Below are positions 25,061-33,689 of a DNA stretch of 64,000 nucleotides, piece after piece (positions within the stretch are counted from its first letter, which is position 1; each line of letters starts with the position of its first letter). This DNA is from Streptomyces nymphaeiformis (GTDB taxonomy: Bacteria > Actinomycetota > Actinomycetes > Streptomycetales > Streptomycetaceae). The notes beneath the pieces are model-generated. The model was not told the origin of the DNA. It saw only the letters and a program-made list of their open reading frames with translations, and ran no database searches. The stretch covers positions 248,001 to 312,000 of the forward strand of contig NZ_JACHJY010000001.1 of assembly GCF_014203895.1 (NCBI RefSeq), in the 5' to 3' direction. Position numbers and translations under genes: made by a program.

Positions 25061-26350
25061 GTGAGCGACAACTCTGTAGTACTGCGGTACGCGGACGGTG
25101 AATACACCTACCCGGTGGTCGAGAGCACCGTCGGCGACAAGGGCTTCGACATCGGCAAACTCCGAGCCCAGACCGGTCTGGTCACCCTTGACAGCGGATA
25201 CGGCAACACCGCCGCCTATAAATCCGCCATCACCTACCTCGACGGTGAGCAGGGCATTCTGCGGTACCGCGGCTACCCCATCGAGCAGCTGGCCGAGCGC
25301 TCCACCTTCCTTGAGGTGGCGTACCTGCTGATCAACGGTGAGCTGCCGAAGGTCGACGAGCTGTCGACCTTCAAGAACGAGATCACGCAGCACACCCTGG
25401 TCCACGAGGACGTCAAGAACTTCTTCCGCGGCTTCCCGCGGGACGCCCACCCGATGGCGATGCTGTCGTCGGTGGTCTCCGCGCTGTCCACCTTCTACCA
25501 GGACAGCCACAACCCGTTCGACGAGCAGCAGCGGCACCTCTCCACGATCCGCCTGCTCGCGAAGCTGCCGACGATCGCGGCGTACGCGTACAAGAAGTCG
25601 ATCGGTCACCCGTTCGTCTACCCGCGTAACGACCTCGGCTACGTCGAGAACTTCCTGCGCATGACCTTCTCGGTCCCCGCGCAGGAGTACGACCTCGACC
25701 CGGTCGTCGTCTCCGCGCTCGACAAGCTGCTGATCCTGCACGCGGACCACGAGCAGAACTGCTCGACCTCCACGGTGCGTCTGGTCGGCTCCTCGCAGGC
25801 GAACATGTTCGCCTCGATCTCCGCCGGCATCTCGGCCCTGTGGGGCCCCCTGCACGGTGGCGCCAACCAGTCGGTCCTGGAGATGCTGGAGGGCATCCAG
25901 GCCAACGGCGGCGATGTCGACTCCTTCATCCGCAAGGTGAAGAACAAGGAGGACGGCGTCCGCCTGATGGGCTTCGGCCACCGGGTGTACAAGTCCTTCG
26001 ACCCGCGCGCCAAGATCATCAAGGCGGCGGCGCACGATGTCCTCTCGGCCCTCGGCAAGTCCGACGAGCTGCTCGACATCGCGCTCAAGCTGGAGGAGCA
26101 CGCGCTCTCCGACGAGTACTTCGTCTCGCGCAACCTCTACCCGAACGTGGACTTCTACACGGGCCTGATCTACCGGGCCATGGGCTTCCCGACCGAGATG
26201 TTCACGGTCCTCTTCGCCCTCGGCCGCCTCCCGGGCTGGATCGCCCAGTGGCACGAGATGATCAAGGAGCCGGGCTCCCGCATCGGCCGCCCGCGCCAGA
26301 TCTACACGGGCGAGGTCCTCCGCGACTTCGTCCCGGTCGAGGCCCGCTGA
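25061..26350 (+). CDS. gltA: Citrate synthase
   Basis: The 429-residue type II-like citrate synthase condenses acetyl-CoA with oxaloacetate in the TCA cycle. The N-terminal domain (SDNSVVLRYADGEYTYPVVESTVGDKGFDIGKL) is typical of actinobacterial enzymes. Catalytic-region motifs are GPLHGGANQSVLEML and GFGHRVYKSFDPRAKI, with DFYTGLIYRAMG near the end. The GTG at 25061 is chosen over the upstream in-frame GTG because GAGGGA precedes it and it yields the standard family N-terminus. It is monocistronic with a strong terminator at 26398. Confidence 0.96.
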   Translation: MSDNSVVLRYADGEYTYPVVESTVGDKGFDIGKLRAQTGLVTLDSGYGNTAAYKSAITYLDGEQGILRYRGYPIEQLAERSTFLEVAYLLINGELPKVDELSTFKNEITQHTLVHEDVKNFFRGFPRDAHPMAMLSSVVSALSTFYQDSHNPFDEQQRHLSTIRLLAKLPTIAAYAYKKSIGHPFVYPRNDLGYVENFLRMTFSVPAQEYDLDPVVVSALDKLLILHADHEQNCSTSTVRLVGSSQANMFASISAGISALWGPLHGGANQSVLEMLEGIQANGGDVDSFIRKVKNKEDGVRLMGFGHRVYKSFDPRAKIIKAAAHDVLSALGKSDELLDIALKLEEHALSDEYFVSRNLYPNVDFYTGLIYRAMGFPTEMFTVLFALGRLPGWIAQWHEMIKEPGSRIGRPRQIYTGEVLRDFVPVEAR

Positions 26351-26397
26351 GCCTCGGCCGACGCGCCTGGCGAACCGAGCCTTGAACAAGAGGTGCG

Positions 26398-26447
26398 AAA
26401 AGCGCCCCGCCACCGATCCCCCCACGGGTCGGCGACGGGGCGCTTTC
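26398..26447. terminator. Terminator of gltA
   Basis: Arms AAAGCGCCCCG and CGGGGCGCTTT (11 bp, perfect), extended by CCACCGA/GTCGGCG, and followed by TTTCC. It should work in both directions. Confidence 0.9.
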
Positions 26448-26718
26448 CATATCCCGGTGCGGATTCCCCCCACGGGATCCGGGCCGGGCGTCTTACGCGC
26501 GGTCTGCCGGGGTACGTACGGGAGGGCCGCTCAAAGCTCCCCGGTGCACGTGCCCCGGCCGCGCTTGCCTGGGACGTCCCCCAAGACATCCCATGAACGT
26601 CCCCCAAGACGTTCTTGGCATCGCCCACTTAGACTCGCGAACAGCCCAGATGGTTACCCCCCAATATCTGTGATCTAGATCTCTTTGTGAAGGTCCTGTG
26701 CGTCACACGTGGGTGAAT
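26448..26718. other. Intergenic region gltA-copA
   Basis: No gene is supported. It holds a 14-bp direct repeat (ACGTCCCCCAAGAC at 26574-26587 and 26597-26610), an inverted repeat CCAAGA-CGT-TCTTGG at 26604-26618 and the palindrome GATCTAGATC at 26672-26681. The base composition drops towards AT near copA. Confidence 0.5.
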
Positions 26719-28926
26719 TCACGTGAAGCGCCGCAGACGAAGGCTGTTGGATACGACGAAGACGGACGAAAAGGCCATGGCCAGGCCCGCGATCATCGGG
26801 TTGAGAAGTCCGGCCGCCGCGAGGGGGAGTGCGGCGAGGTTGTAGCCGAAGGCCCAGCCGAGGTTGCCCCGGATCGTCGCCAGGGTCCGCCGCGCCAGCC
26901 GGATGGCGTCCGCCGCGACCCGCAGGTCGCCCCGCACCAGGGTCAGGTCGCTCGCCTCGATGGCCGCGTCGGTGCCCGTCCCCATCGCGAGCCCGAGGTC
27001 GGCCGTCGCGAGCGCGGCGGCGTCGTTCACCCCGTCGCCGACCATCGCGACCGTACGGCCCTCGTCCCGGAGCCGCCGGACCACCTCGGCCTTCTCCTCG
27101 GGCAGCACCTCCGCGATCACCTCGTCGATGCCCACCTCGGCCGCCACGGCCTCGGCCACCGCCCGGTGGTCCCCGGTGAGGAGGACGGGCCGCAGCCCCA
27201 GGGCGCGCAGCCGGGCGACCGCCTCGGCGCTGGTGTCCTTGACGGTGTCGGCGACGGTCAGGGTGCCGCGGGCCACCCCGTCCCAGGCGACGTGGACGGC
27301 GCCGGGCTCCGTCGTCGCGGGCGCCTCGACGCCCTCGGCGGCGAGCAGGGCGGCGCGCCCGACGAGCACGAGCCGGCCGTCGACGGAGCCGCGCACGCCG
27401 AGCCCCGGCACGTTCTCGAAGGTCTTCGGGGTGGGGAGCTCCCCGCAGCGCTCGGCGGCGCCGGCGGCGATCGCGCGGGCGACCGGGTGCTCGGAGGAGT
27501 GCTCCAGGGCGCCCGCGAGCCGCAGCAGTTCGGTCTCGTCGGCGGAGTCGGCGCCGTACCGCCCGCCGTACACGTGCACGCCGGTCAGCCGCATGCGGCC
27601 GGTGGTGACCGTCCCGGTCTTGTCGAGGACGACGGTGTCGACGCGGCGGGTGGACTCCAGGACCTCGGGGCCCTTGATGAGGATGCCGAGCTGGGCGCCG
27701 CGGCCCGTGCCGACCATGAGGGCGGTCGGGGTGGCGAGGCCGAGGGCGCAGGGGCAGGCGATGATCAGGACGGCGACGGCGGCGGTGAAGGCCGCGGTGA
27801 CGTCGCTCGTCACGAGGAGCCAGGTGACGAGGGTGGCGAGGGCGATGAGGATCACGACCGGGACGAAGACGGCGGAGATCCGGTCGGCGAGCCGCTGCAC
27901 CTCGGCCTTGCCGCTCTGGGCCTCCTCGACGAGCCGCGCGATCCTGGCGAGCTGGGTGTCGGCGCCGACCCGGGTGGCCTCGACGACGAGCCGGCCCGAG
28001 ACGTTGACGCAGCCGCCGGTGACGGCGGAGCCGGGGGTGACGTCCAGGGGGAGCGACTCGCCGGTGAGCAGGGAGGCGTCGACGGCGGACGCGCCCTCGG
28101 TGACGGTGCCGTCGGTGGCGATCTTCTCGCCGGGGCGTACGACGAAGAGGTCGCCGGTGCGGAGCTCGCCGACCGGGACGCGTACTTCCCTGCCGTCCCT
28201 GAGCACGGCCACGTCCTTGGCGCCCAGCTCCATCAGGGCCCTGAGCGCGGTGCCCGCCTTCCGCTTGGCGCGGGCCTCCAGGTAGCGGCCGAGGAGGATG
28301 AAGGTGACGACTCCGGCGGCGACCTCCAGGTAGATCGCGGAGGAGGCGTGGGCGCGGTCGGCGGTGAGGTCGAAGCCGTGCCGCATGCCGGGCATGCCGG
28401 CGTCGCCGAGGAAGAGGGCCCAGAGGGACCAGCCGTAGGCGGCGAGGGTGCCGACCGAGACGAGGGTGTCCATGGTGGCGGCGCCGTGCCGGAGGTTGGT
28501 CCAGGCGGCCCGGTGGAAGGGGAGGCCGCCCCAGACGACGACGGGGGAGGCGAGGGTGAGCGAGAGCCACTGCCAGTCGTCGAACTGGAGGGAGGGGACC
28601 ATGGCGAGCAGGATCACGGGCGTCGCGAGGAGCGCGGAGACGGTGAGCCGCTGCCGGAGGGAGGCGAGCTCGGGGTCCTCCGGCTCGTCCTTCCGCTCCT
28701 CCACGGGCGGGGCGGGTTCCTCGGCGGTGTAGCCGGTCTTCACGACGGTGGCGATCAGCGCGTCGACGCCGACGTCCGGGGCGTGTTCGACGCGCGCCTT
28801 CTCCGTGGCGTAGTTGACGGTGGCGGTGACGCCGTCCATCCGGTTGAGCTTCTTCTCGATGCGGGCGGCGCAGGAGGCGCAGGTCATCCCGCCGATCGCG
28901 AGCTCGGTGACGGTGGTGCTGGGCAT
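26719..28926 (-). CDS. copA: Copper-exporting P1B-type ATPase
   Basis: The 735-residue protein has one N-terminal heavy-metal-associated domain (GMTCASC, ~13-19). Eight membrane helices and the P-ATPase motifs follow: LLTGESLP (actuator), CPCALGLATPTA (metal-binding TM6), DKTGTVT (phosphorylated Asp), SSEHPVARAI and GDGVNDAAALATADLG. The CPC motif plus N-x(6)-YN and M-x2-S type C-terminal helices fit Cu(I) export. The ATG at 28926 lies 71 bp after the copZ-like gene, with a long hairpin between them. Expression is probably controlled by the CsoR-type box upstream of copZ. Confidence 0.93.
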   Translation of the reverse strand: MPSTTVTELAIGGMTCASCAARIEKKLNRMDGVTATVNYATEKARVEHAPDVGVDALIATVVKTGYTAEEPAPPVEERKDEPEDPELASLRQRLTVSALLATPVILLAMVPSLQFDDWQWLSLTLASPVVVWGGLPFHRAAWTNLRHGAATMDTLVSVGTLAAYGWSLWALFLGDAGMPGMRHGFDLTADRAHASSAIYLEVAAGVVTFILLGRYLEARAKRKAGTALRALMELGAKDVAVLRDGREVRVPVGELRTGDLFVVRPGEKIATDGTVTEGASAVDASLLTGESLPLDVTPGSAVTGGCVNVSGRLVVEATRVGADTQLARIARLVEEAQSGKAEVQRLADRISAVFVPVVILIALATLVTWLLVTSDVTAAFTAAVAVLIIACPCALGLATPTALMVGTGRGAQLGILIKGPEVLESTRRVDTVVLDKTGTVTTGRMRLTGVHVYGGRYGADSADETELLRLAGALEHSSEHPVARAIAAGAAERCGELPTPKTFENVPGLGVRGSVDGRLVLVGRAALLAAEGVEAPATTEPGAVHVAWDGVARGTLTVADTVKDTSAEAVARLRALGLRPVLLTGDHRAVAEAVAAEVGIDEVIAEVLPEEKAEVVRRLRDEGRTVAMVGDGVNDAAALATADLGLAMGTGTDAAIEASDLTLVRGDLRVAADAIRLARRTLATIRGNLGWAFGYNLAALPLAAAGLLNPMIAGLAMAFSSVFVVSNSLRLRRFT

Positions 28927-28945
28927 GTGCGGTTTCCAAAGGGGA

Positions 28946-28977
28946 GCAGGGCCGTACCGATAACGGTACGGCCCTGC
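28946..28977 (-). terminator. Intercistronic hairpin between copper chaperone and copA
   Basis: GCAGGGCCGTACCG and CGGTACGGCCCTGC form a perfect 14-bp stem with a 4-nt loop in the 71-bp gap. On the coding strand it is followed by TCCCCTTTGG. It looks like a leaky terminator or mRNA-processing hairpin that would make chaperone mRNA exceed copA mRNA. Confidence 0.65.
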
Positions 28978-28997
28978 GATGCCGGTGCGGCGGGGGG

Positions 28998-29222
28998 TCA
29001 GACCAGCTCGTAGCCGGCCTCGTCCACGGCGGCGGCGACGGCCTCGCGGTCGAGCGCGGCGGCGGAGACGACGGTGACCTCGCCGGTCTTGGCGACGGCG
29101 GTGACGGAGGAGACGCCGGGGATCTCGGAGATCTCGCTGGAGACGGCGCCCTCGCAGTGGCCGCAGGTCATGCCCTTGACCTGGTAGACGGTGGTCAGTT
29201 CGGTCGTGGTCTCTGCGGACAT
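28998..29222 (-). CDS. copZ: Copper chaperone (HMA domain)
   Basis: The 74-residue single ferredoxin-like HMA domain has the copper motif GMTCGHCEGAV (~18-28) and the end EAVAAAVDEAGYELV. It would carry Cu(I) in the cytoplasm to the CopA HMA domain. The ATG at 29222 follows AGGAGGAG. It is the first gene of the copper operon; a CsoR-type palindrome lies 45 bp upstream. No csoR gene is in the window. Confidence 0.93.
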   Translation of the reverse strand: MSAETTTELTTVYQVKGMTCGHCEGAVSSEISEIPGVSSVTAVAKTGEVTVVSAAALDREAVAAAVDEAGYELV

Positions 29223-29266
29223 GGCGCTCTCCTCCTGGGCGGTTCGGGGTCTTACAAGAGCGAGAC

Positions 29267-29285
29267 TATACCCCTGGGGGGTATA
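29267..29285. promoter_or_regulatory. CsoR-type copper operator
   Basis: TATACCCC-N3-GGGGTATA, a perfect 19-bp dyad of the G/C-tract form bound by CsoR repressors, directly upstream of the copper chaperone gene. Cu(I) would release the repressor. Confidence 0.88.
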
Positions 29286-29351
29286 AATCCAGTGCGTGGA
29301 TCCGGGACGTGAATCCGGTGGTCGGTGCGGAGCCCATGGTAAACACCCGAT

Positions 29352-30584
29352 ATGTCGCATTCGGGGAGCACGCTCATCCTGATCATGGCGATCGCCGTCC
29401 TGGCGCCGCTGCTCGCCTACGGGGTGGGGCGGTGGCTCCCCGTCCCGCTCGTCATCTTCGAGATCCTGCTCGGCATCCTCATCGGCCCCGACGTCCTGGA
29501 CTGGGCCCGGCCGGACGCGCTGATCGACGGCCTCTCCCAACTAGGCCTCGCCATGCTGATCTTCCTCGCCGGATACGAGATCGAGTTCGGCAAGGTCCGC
29601 GGCGACACCCTCAGGCGCTCCGTGTGGGCCTGGGTGATCGCCCTCGCCCTCGGCCTCGCCACCGGTGTCCTGCTCGGCGGCGGCTACACCAAGGGCGTCT
29701 TCATCGGCGTCGCCCTGACCAGCACCGCGCTCGGCACCGTGCTGCCCGTGCTGCGGGACGCCGGTGACCTCCACGGGCGGTTCGGCACGGTCGTCATGGC
29801 CTTCGGCGCGGTCGGCGAGTTCGGCCCGATCATCGCGATGGCGCTGCTGCTCAGCGGCCGGGGCGCAGCCGAGTCCACCGTCCTCCTCGCCGTCTTCGCC
29901 GCGCTCACGGCGGGGGCCGTCCACTGGGCGCTGCGGCCCCGACCGCCGTGGTTCTCGAAGGTCATCGCCAGGACCCTGCACAGCAGCGGCCAGTTCGCGG
30001 TCCGCTTCGTCTTCCTGCTGCTCGCCCTGATGCTGGGGGCGTCGACGGCGCTCGGGCTCGACGTGCTGCTCGGCGCCTTCGCCGCCGGACTCATCACCCG
30101 GCTCGTGCTGACCGGGGCCGCGCCCGACTCCGGACCGCAGATCCTGGAGAAGGTCGAGGGCGTCGGCTTCGGCTTCCTCGTCCCCGTCTTCTTCGTCGTC
30201 ACCGGGATCGAGTTCGACCTGGAATCGCTCCTCCACGGGGGCAGGACCCTGCTCCTGCTGCCGGTCTTCCTGCTGCTCTTCCTCGTCGTGCGCGGCGGGC
30301 CGATCTGGTTCCTCGCCCCGCGCGACCTCGGTCGCACGGACCGGAACGGCCTCGTCCTGTACGGCTCCACGGCGCTGCCGCTCGTCGTCGCCATCACCAC
30401 CATCGGCGTGGACGACAAGGGGATGACGGCCGGCGAGGCGGCGGCGCTCGTCGGGGCCGGCATGCTCTCCGTGCTCGTCTTCCCGCTGCTCGCCCTGAAG
30501 CTGCGGGCGCGGGCGGGGGAGGGGCCGGGGCCGGGGGAGAAGAGGCTGACCGCCGAGTCGGTCAGCGGGTCGGAGTCGTGGTGA
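29352..30584 (+). CDS. CPA2-type cation:proton antiporter
   Basis: The 410-residue membrane protein has about 12-13 hydrophobic segments. Features include VIFEILLGILIGPDVL, GLAMLIFLAGYEIEF and the family STALGTVLPVLRD and GEFGPIIAMA segments. It should exchange Na+ or K+ for H+ (KefB/RosB-like transport domain without RCK domains). The ATG lies 67 bp beyond the CsoR box, which could therefore also affect this divergent gene. Its stop lies inside a 15-bp tandem repeat that also encodes the tail of the convergent TetR protein; the two ORFs overlap by 23 bp. Confidence 0.85.
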   Translation: MSHSGSTLILIMAIAVLAPLLAYGVGRWLPVPLVIFEILLGILIGPDVLDWARPDALIDGLSQLGLAMLIFLAGYEIEFGKVRGDTLRRSVWAWVIALALGLATGVLLGGGYTKGVFIGVALTSTALGTVLPVLRDAGDLHGRFGTVVMAFGAVGEFGPIIAMALLLSGRGAAESTVLLAVFAALTAGAVHWALRPRPPWFSKVIARTLHSSGQFAVRFVFLLLALMLGASTALGLDVLLGAFAAGLITRLVLTGAAPDSGPQILEKVEGVGFGFLVPVFFVVTGIEFDLESLLHGGRTLLLLPVFLLLFLVVRGGPIWFLAPRDLGRTDRNGLVLYGSTALPLVVAITTIGVDDKGMTAGEAAALVGAGMLSVLVFPLLALKLRARAGEGPGPGEKRLTAESVSGSESW

Positions 30585-31257
30585 CCGGAGTCGTGGTGAC
30601 CGGGGTCGTGGTGGCCGGGGTCGTGGCGGGGGTCTCGACCAGCGGGGAGAGGTAGCGCAGGAGGACGGTCTTCAGCTCGGCGATCGTCGCGTCCCGCTCG
30701 GCTCCCTCGGGTGCGGCGAGGACGAGCCCGAGACCGCCCTTGAAGATCGCGAAGACCATGCCGGCGATACGGGCGCGCTCGGCGGCGGAGAGGGCCGGGG
30801 CGTAGTGCCCGATCACCTCCTGCACCGAGGCGAGCAGGCTCGCGTGCAGGGCGTCGTGCTCCTCGGCGATCCGGCCGGGCACCTCGGAGCCGTGCATCAG
30901 GGCGAGGAAGACCGGGTGTTCGCAGTTGAAGGCGATCATCGGGTCGACGACGACGTCGAGGAGCTCGGGCAGCGGCAGGGCGAGGTTCTCCGGGGTGAAC
31001 GCCTGGCCGTGGGCCTCCCGCATCTCGTGGAGGAGGCGCTCGCCGAGCTCTATGGCGATGGCCTCCTTGTTCGGGAAGTACTGGTAGAGCGTGCCGGGCG
31101 AGACGCTCGCCTCCCGGGCGATCGCGTTGGTGCTGGTCGCCGTGTACCCGTACGCGCAGAAGACTCTCGCGGCGGCCTGGAGGAGCTGCGCGATGCGGCG
31201 TTCGCCGCGGGCCTGGCGGCGGCGCGGCTTCGGTTCTTCGGACACGTCTCCGGACAT
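30562..31257 (-). CDS. TetR family transcriptional regulator
   Basis: The 231-residue protein has a TetR HTH (RIAQLLQAAARVFCAYGYTATSTNAIAREASVSPGTLYQYFPNKEAI, ~21-67) and a helical ligand domain. It ends with an odd Thr/Pro tail of TTPVT-type repeats encoded by 15-bp DNA repeats. The ATG at 31257 is chosen because the HTH is at the usual distance; GGAGGACCGGAG lies upstream. It is divergent from the MMPL exporter, and two AAAC-n-CGAG dyads sit between them. It therefore most likely represses the MMPL/propeller operon and itself. Confidence 0.9.
   Translation of the reverse strand: MSGDVSEEPKPRRRQARGERRIAQLLQAAARVFCAYGYTATSTNAIAREASVSPGTLYQYFPNKEAIAIELGERLLHEMREAHGQAFTPENLALPLPELLDVVVDPMIAFNCEHPVFLALMHGSEVPGRIAEEHDALHASLLASVQEVIGHYAPALSAAERARIAGMVFAIFKGGLGLVLAAPEGAERDATIAELKTVLLRYLSPLVETPATTPATTTPVTTTPVTTTPTR
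30575..30631. repeat. 15-bp tandem repeat, about 3.8 units
   Basis: Units GTCGTGGTGACCGGA with 1-2 substitutions start at 30575, 30590, 30605 and 30620. They encode the Thr/Pro tail of the TetR protein on the minus strand; the antiporter stop codon is inside the first unit. Confidence 0.85.
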
Positions 31258-31289
31258 GGCGGTCTCCGGTCCTCCTCGGAACGTTTGAC

Positions 31290-31342
31290 AAACACGAGAG
31301 GTCGCTCGCATTCTTGAGAAACGCGAGCGATCACTCGTGTTT
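31290..31342. promoter_or_regulatory. Two TetR-type operators
   Basis: Site 2 (31319-31342) is a 24-bp near-perfect dyad with half AAACGCGAG and facing CTCGTGTTT. Site 1 (31290-31313) has AAACACGAG facing CTCGCATTC. Centres are 29 bp apart, between tetR (31257) and the MMPL gene (31422). Confidence 0.8.
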
Positions 31343-31421
31343 GCCAGTCTATGGCAATGGGCGGCCCCCGCGACCTGCCGGGAAGCGCGTACGGGGGCCA
31401 CGGTGAAGGGGACACCGCGTC

Positions 31422-33668
31422 ATGTCCGAAGTCAAGAAAACGACTCCTGGCGGGGGATCGAGCGGCGGGGGATGGACGCGGTTCGTCACCGCCCGCCCGC
31501 GCCTCACCCTCCTGGTCGCGCTCGTGCTCACCGCACTCGCCGTCCTCGCCGGCGGCGGCGTCGCCGACCGCATGGGCAGCGGCGGCTGGGAGGACCCGGC
31601 CGCCGAGTCCACGTACGCCACCAAGGCCCTGGAGAAGCAGTTCCCGGGCTCCCAGCCGAACGTGCTCCTCCTCGTCGACGCGGGCACCACCGGCGTCGAC
31701 AGCCCCGCCGTCGCCGCCGAGGCGCGGAAGCTCGCCGAACGGCTCGGCGCCGAACCGGGCGTCGAGGGCGTCGGCTCCTACTGGTCCACCGGCTCGCCCG
31801 CCCTCCGCTCCGAGGACGGCCACCAGGCCGTGATCGCCGCCCGGATCCCCGGCGACGAGAAGGACGCCGCCGCCGTCCTCGACCGGATCGCCCCCGCGTA
31901 CCGGGGGACCCACGGCCCCGTCGAGGTCTCCCTCGGCGGCGGACTCGCCGTCCGGCACGAGATGCAGACCGTCATCCAGGAGGACCTGCTGCGGGCCGAG
32001 CTCATCGCCCTGCCCGTCACCCTCGTCCTGCTCGTCATGGTCTTCGGCAGCGCCGTCGCCGCCCTCCTGCCGCTCGGCGTCGGCATCGTCGCCATCCTCG
32101 GCACCAACGCCGTCCTGCGCGGCCTCACCGAGTTCACCGACGTCTCCGTCTTCGCGCAGAACCTGACGACCGCCCTCGGGCTCGGACTCGCCATCGACTA
32201 CGCCCTGTTCGTCGTGCGCCGCTACCGCGAGGAGCTCGCCGCCGGCGCCGACACGCACACCGCCGTCCGCACCACCCTGCGCACGGCCGGCCGGACCGTG
32301 CTCTTCTCCGCCCTGACCGTCGCCGTCTCGCTCGCCGCGATGCTGGTCTTCCCGCAGTACTTCCTGCGCTCCTTCGCGTACGCCGGGATAGCCGTCGTCC
32401 TGCTCGCCGCCACCGCCGCGCTCACCCTGCTCCCGGCCGCCCTCGTGCTGCTCGGCGACCGGGTCAACGCCCTCGACCTGCGGCGCCTCCTCCGGCGCGG
32501 CAAGGCACCCCGTGAAGAGGGCGCGGGCTGGGCGCGGGCCGCCGGCCTCGTGATGCGGCGGGCACCCGTCTTCGCCGTCGTCACCACCGCCGGGCTCGTC
32601 CTCCTCGGACTGCCGTTCCTGAGCGTGAAGTTCGGCACCGCCGACGACCGCCAGCTCCCCGTCACCGCCTCCTCCCGCGTCGTCCAGGACCAGCTGCGGG
32701 ACGGCTTCCCCGGCAACCCCGGCGGCGGCATCACCGTCCTCGCCGAGGGCACGGCCACCCCCGCGCAGTACGCGGGCTACCGCGACCGGATCGCCGCCCT
32801 CGACGGCGTCGTCCGCGCCGAGGGGCCCGTCACCACCGGCGGAGGCACCGCCTACTTCACCGTCGTGCCCGAGGGCGAGACCGTCGGCGCCGGCGCCCAG
32901 CGGGTCGTCGGCGAACTGCGCACGGCCGAGGCGCCGTTCGCGACCTCCGTCACCGGACCCGCCGCCGTCCTCGTCGACTCCAAGCACGCCATCGCCGACC
33001 GGCTGCCCTGGGCCGCCGGGATCATCGTCCTCGTCACCCTGCTCCTCGTCTTCCTGCTCACCGGCAGCGTCGTCGTCCCCGTCCAGGCCGTCCTCCTCAA
33101 CGCCCTCAGCCTCACGGCCATGTTCGGCGCCGTCGTCTGGGTCTTCCAGGAAGGACACCTCGCCGGACTCCTCGGCTTCACCTCCACCGGCGACATCGAG
33201 ACCACCCTGCCCGTCCTCATGTTCTGCGTGGCCTTCGGACTCTCCATGGACTACGGGGTGTTCCTGCTCTCCCGCATCAAGGAGGAGTACGACGCCACCG
33301 GCGACCACGAGCACTCCGTCCGCTTCGGACTGCGCCACACCGGCGGCCTGATCACCGCCGCCGCCGTGATCCTCGCCGTCGTCATGGTCGCCATCGGCAC
33401 CTCCCGCGTCACCAACACCAAGATGCTCGGACTCGGCGTCGCCCTCGCCGTCCTCATGGACGCGATGGTCGTCCGCAGCCTCCTCGTCCCCTCCGTGATG
33501 AAGCTGACCGGCCGCCTCACCTGGTGGGCGCCGGGGCCGCTGCGCCGCTTCCACGACCGCTTCGGAATCAGCGAGAACGACGAGAAGGACACGTACAACC
33601 CTTCGGACACCCCGAATGTCATAGAGGTGTCCGAGGAGTGGCGGGAAGCCGCTTCCTCACGTCAATGA
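31422..33668 (+). CDS. MMPL-family RND-type exporter
   Basis: The 748-residue protein has the MMPL layout: an N-terminal TM helix, an extracellular domain, five TM helices (~190-350), a second extracellular domain and six TM helices (~525-715). Motifs include GLGLAIDYALFVVRRYREEL and its counterpart AFGLSMDYGVFLLSRIKEEYD, with the proton-relay DY residues. MMPL proteins export lipids, siderophores or toxic compounds in actinobacteria. The ATG at 31422 follows AAGGGGA. Only 21 bp separates its stop from the first propeller gene. The divergent TetR with two operators suggests ligand-induced expression. The cargo is unknown. Confidence 0.9.
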   Translation: MSEVKKTTPGGGSSGGGWTRFVTARPRLTLLVALVLTALAVLAGGGVADRMGSGGWEDPAAESTYATKALEKQFPGSQPNVLLLVDAGTTGVDSPAVAAEARKLAERLGAEPGVEGVGSYWSTGSPALRSEDGHQAVIAARIPGDEKDAAAVLDRIAPAYRGTHGPVEVSLGGGLAVRHEMQTVIQEDLLRAELIALPVTLVLLVMVFGSAVAALLPLGVGIVAILGTNAVLRGLTEFTDVSVFAQNLTTALGLGLAIDYALFVVRRYREELAAGADTHTAVRTTLRTAGRTVLFSALTVAVSLAAMLVFPQYFLRSFAYAGIAVVLLAATAALTLLPAALVLLGDRVNALDLRRLLRRGKAPREEGAGWARAAGLVMRRAPVFAVVTTAGLVLLGLPFLSVKFGTADDRQLPVTASSRVVQDQLRDGFPGNPGGGITVLAEGTATPAQYAGYRDRIAALDGVVRAEGPVTTGGGTAYFTVVPEGETVGAGAQRVVGELRTAEAPFATSVTGPAAVLVDSKHAIADRLPWAAGIIVLVTLLLVFLLTGSVVVPVQAVLLNALSLTAMFGAVVWVFQEGHLAGLLGFTSTGDIETTLPVLMFCVAFGLSMDYGVFLLSRIKEEYDATGDHEHSVRFGLRHTGGLITAAAVILAVVMVAIGTSRVTNTKMLGLGVALAVLMDAMVVRSLLVPSVMKLTGRLTWWAPGPLRRFHDRFGISENDEKDTYNPSDTPNVIEVSEEWREAASSRQ

Positions 33669-33689
33669 CAGCCATTCCTGGGGGAGTTC

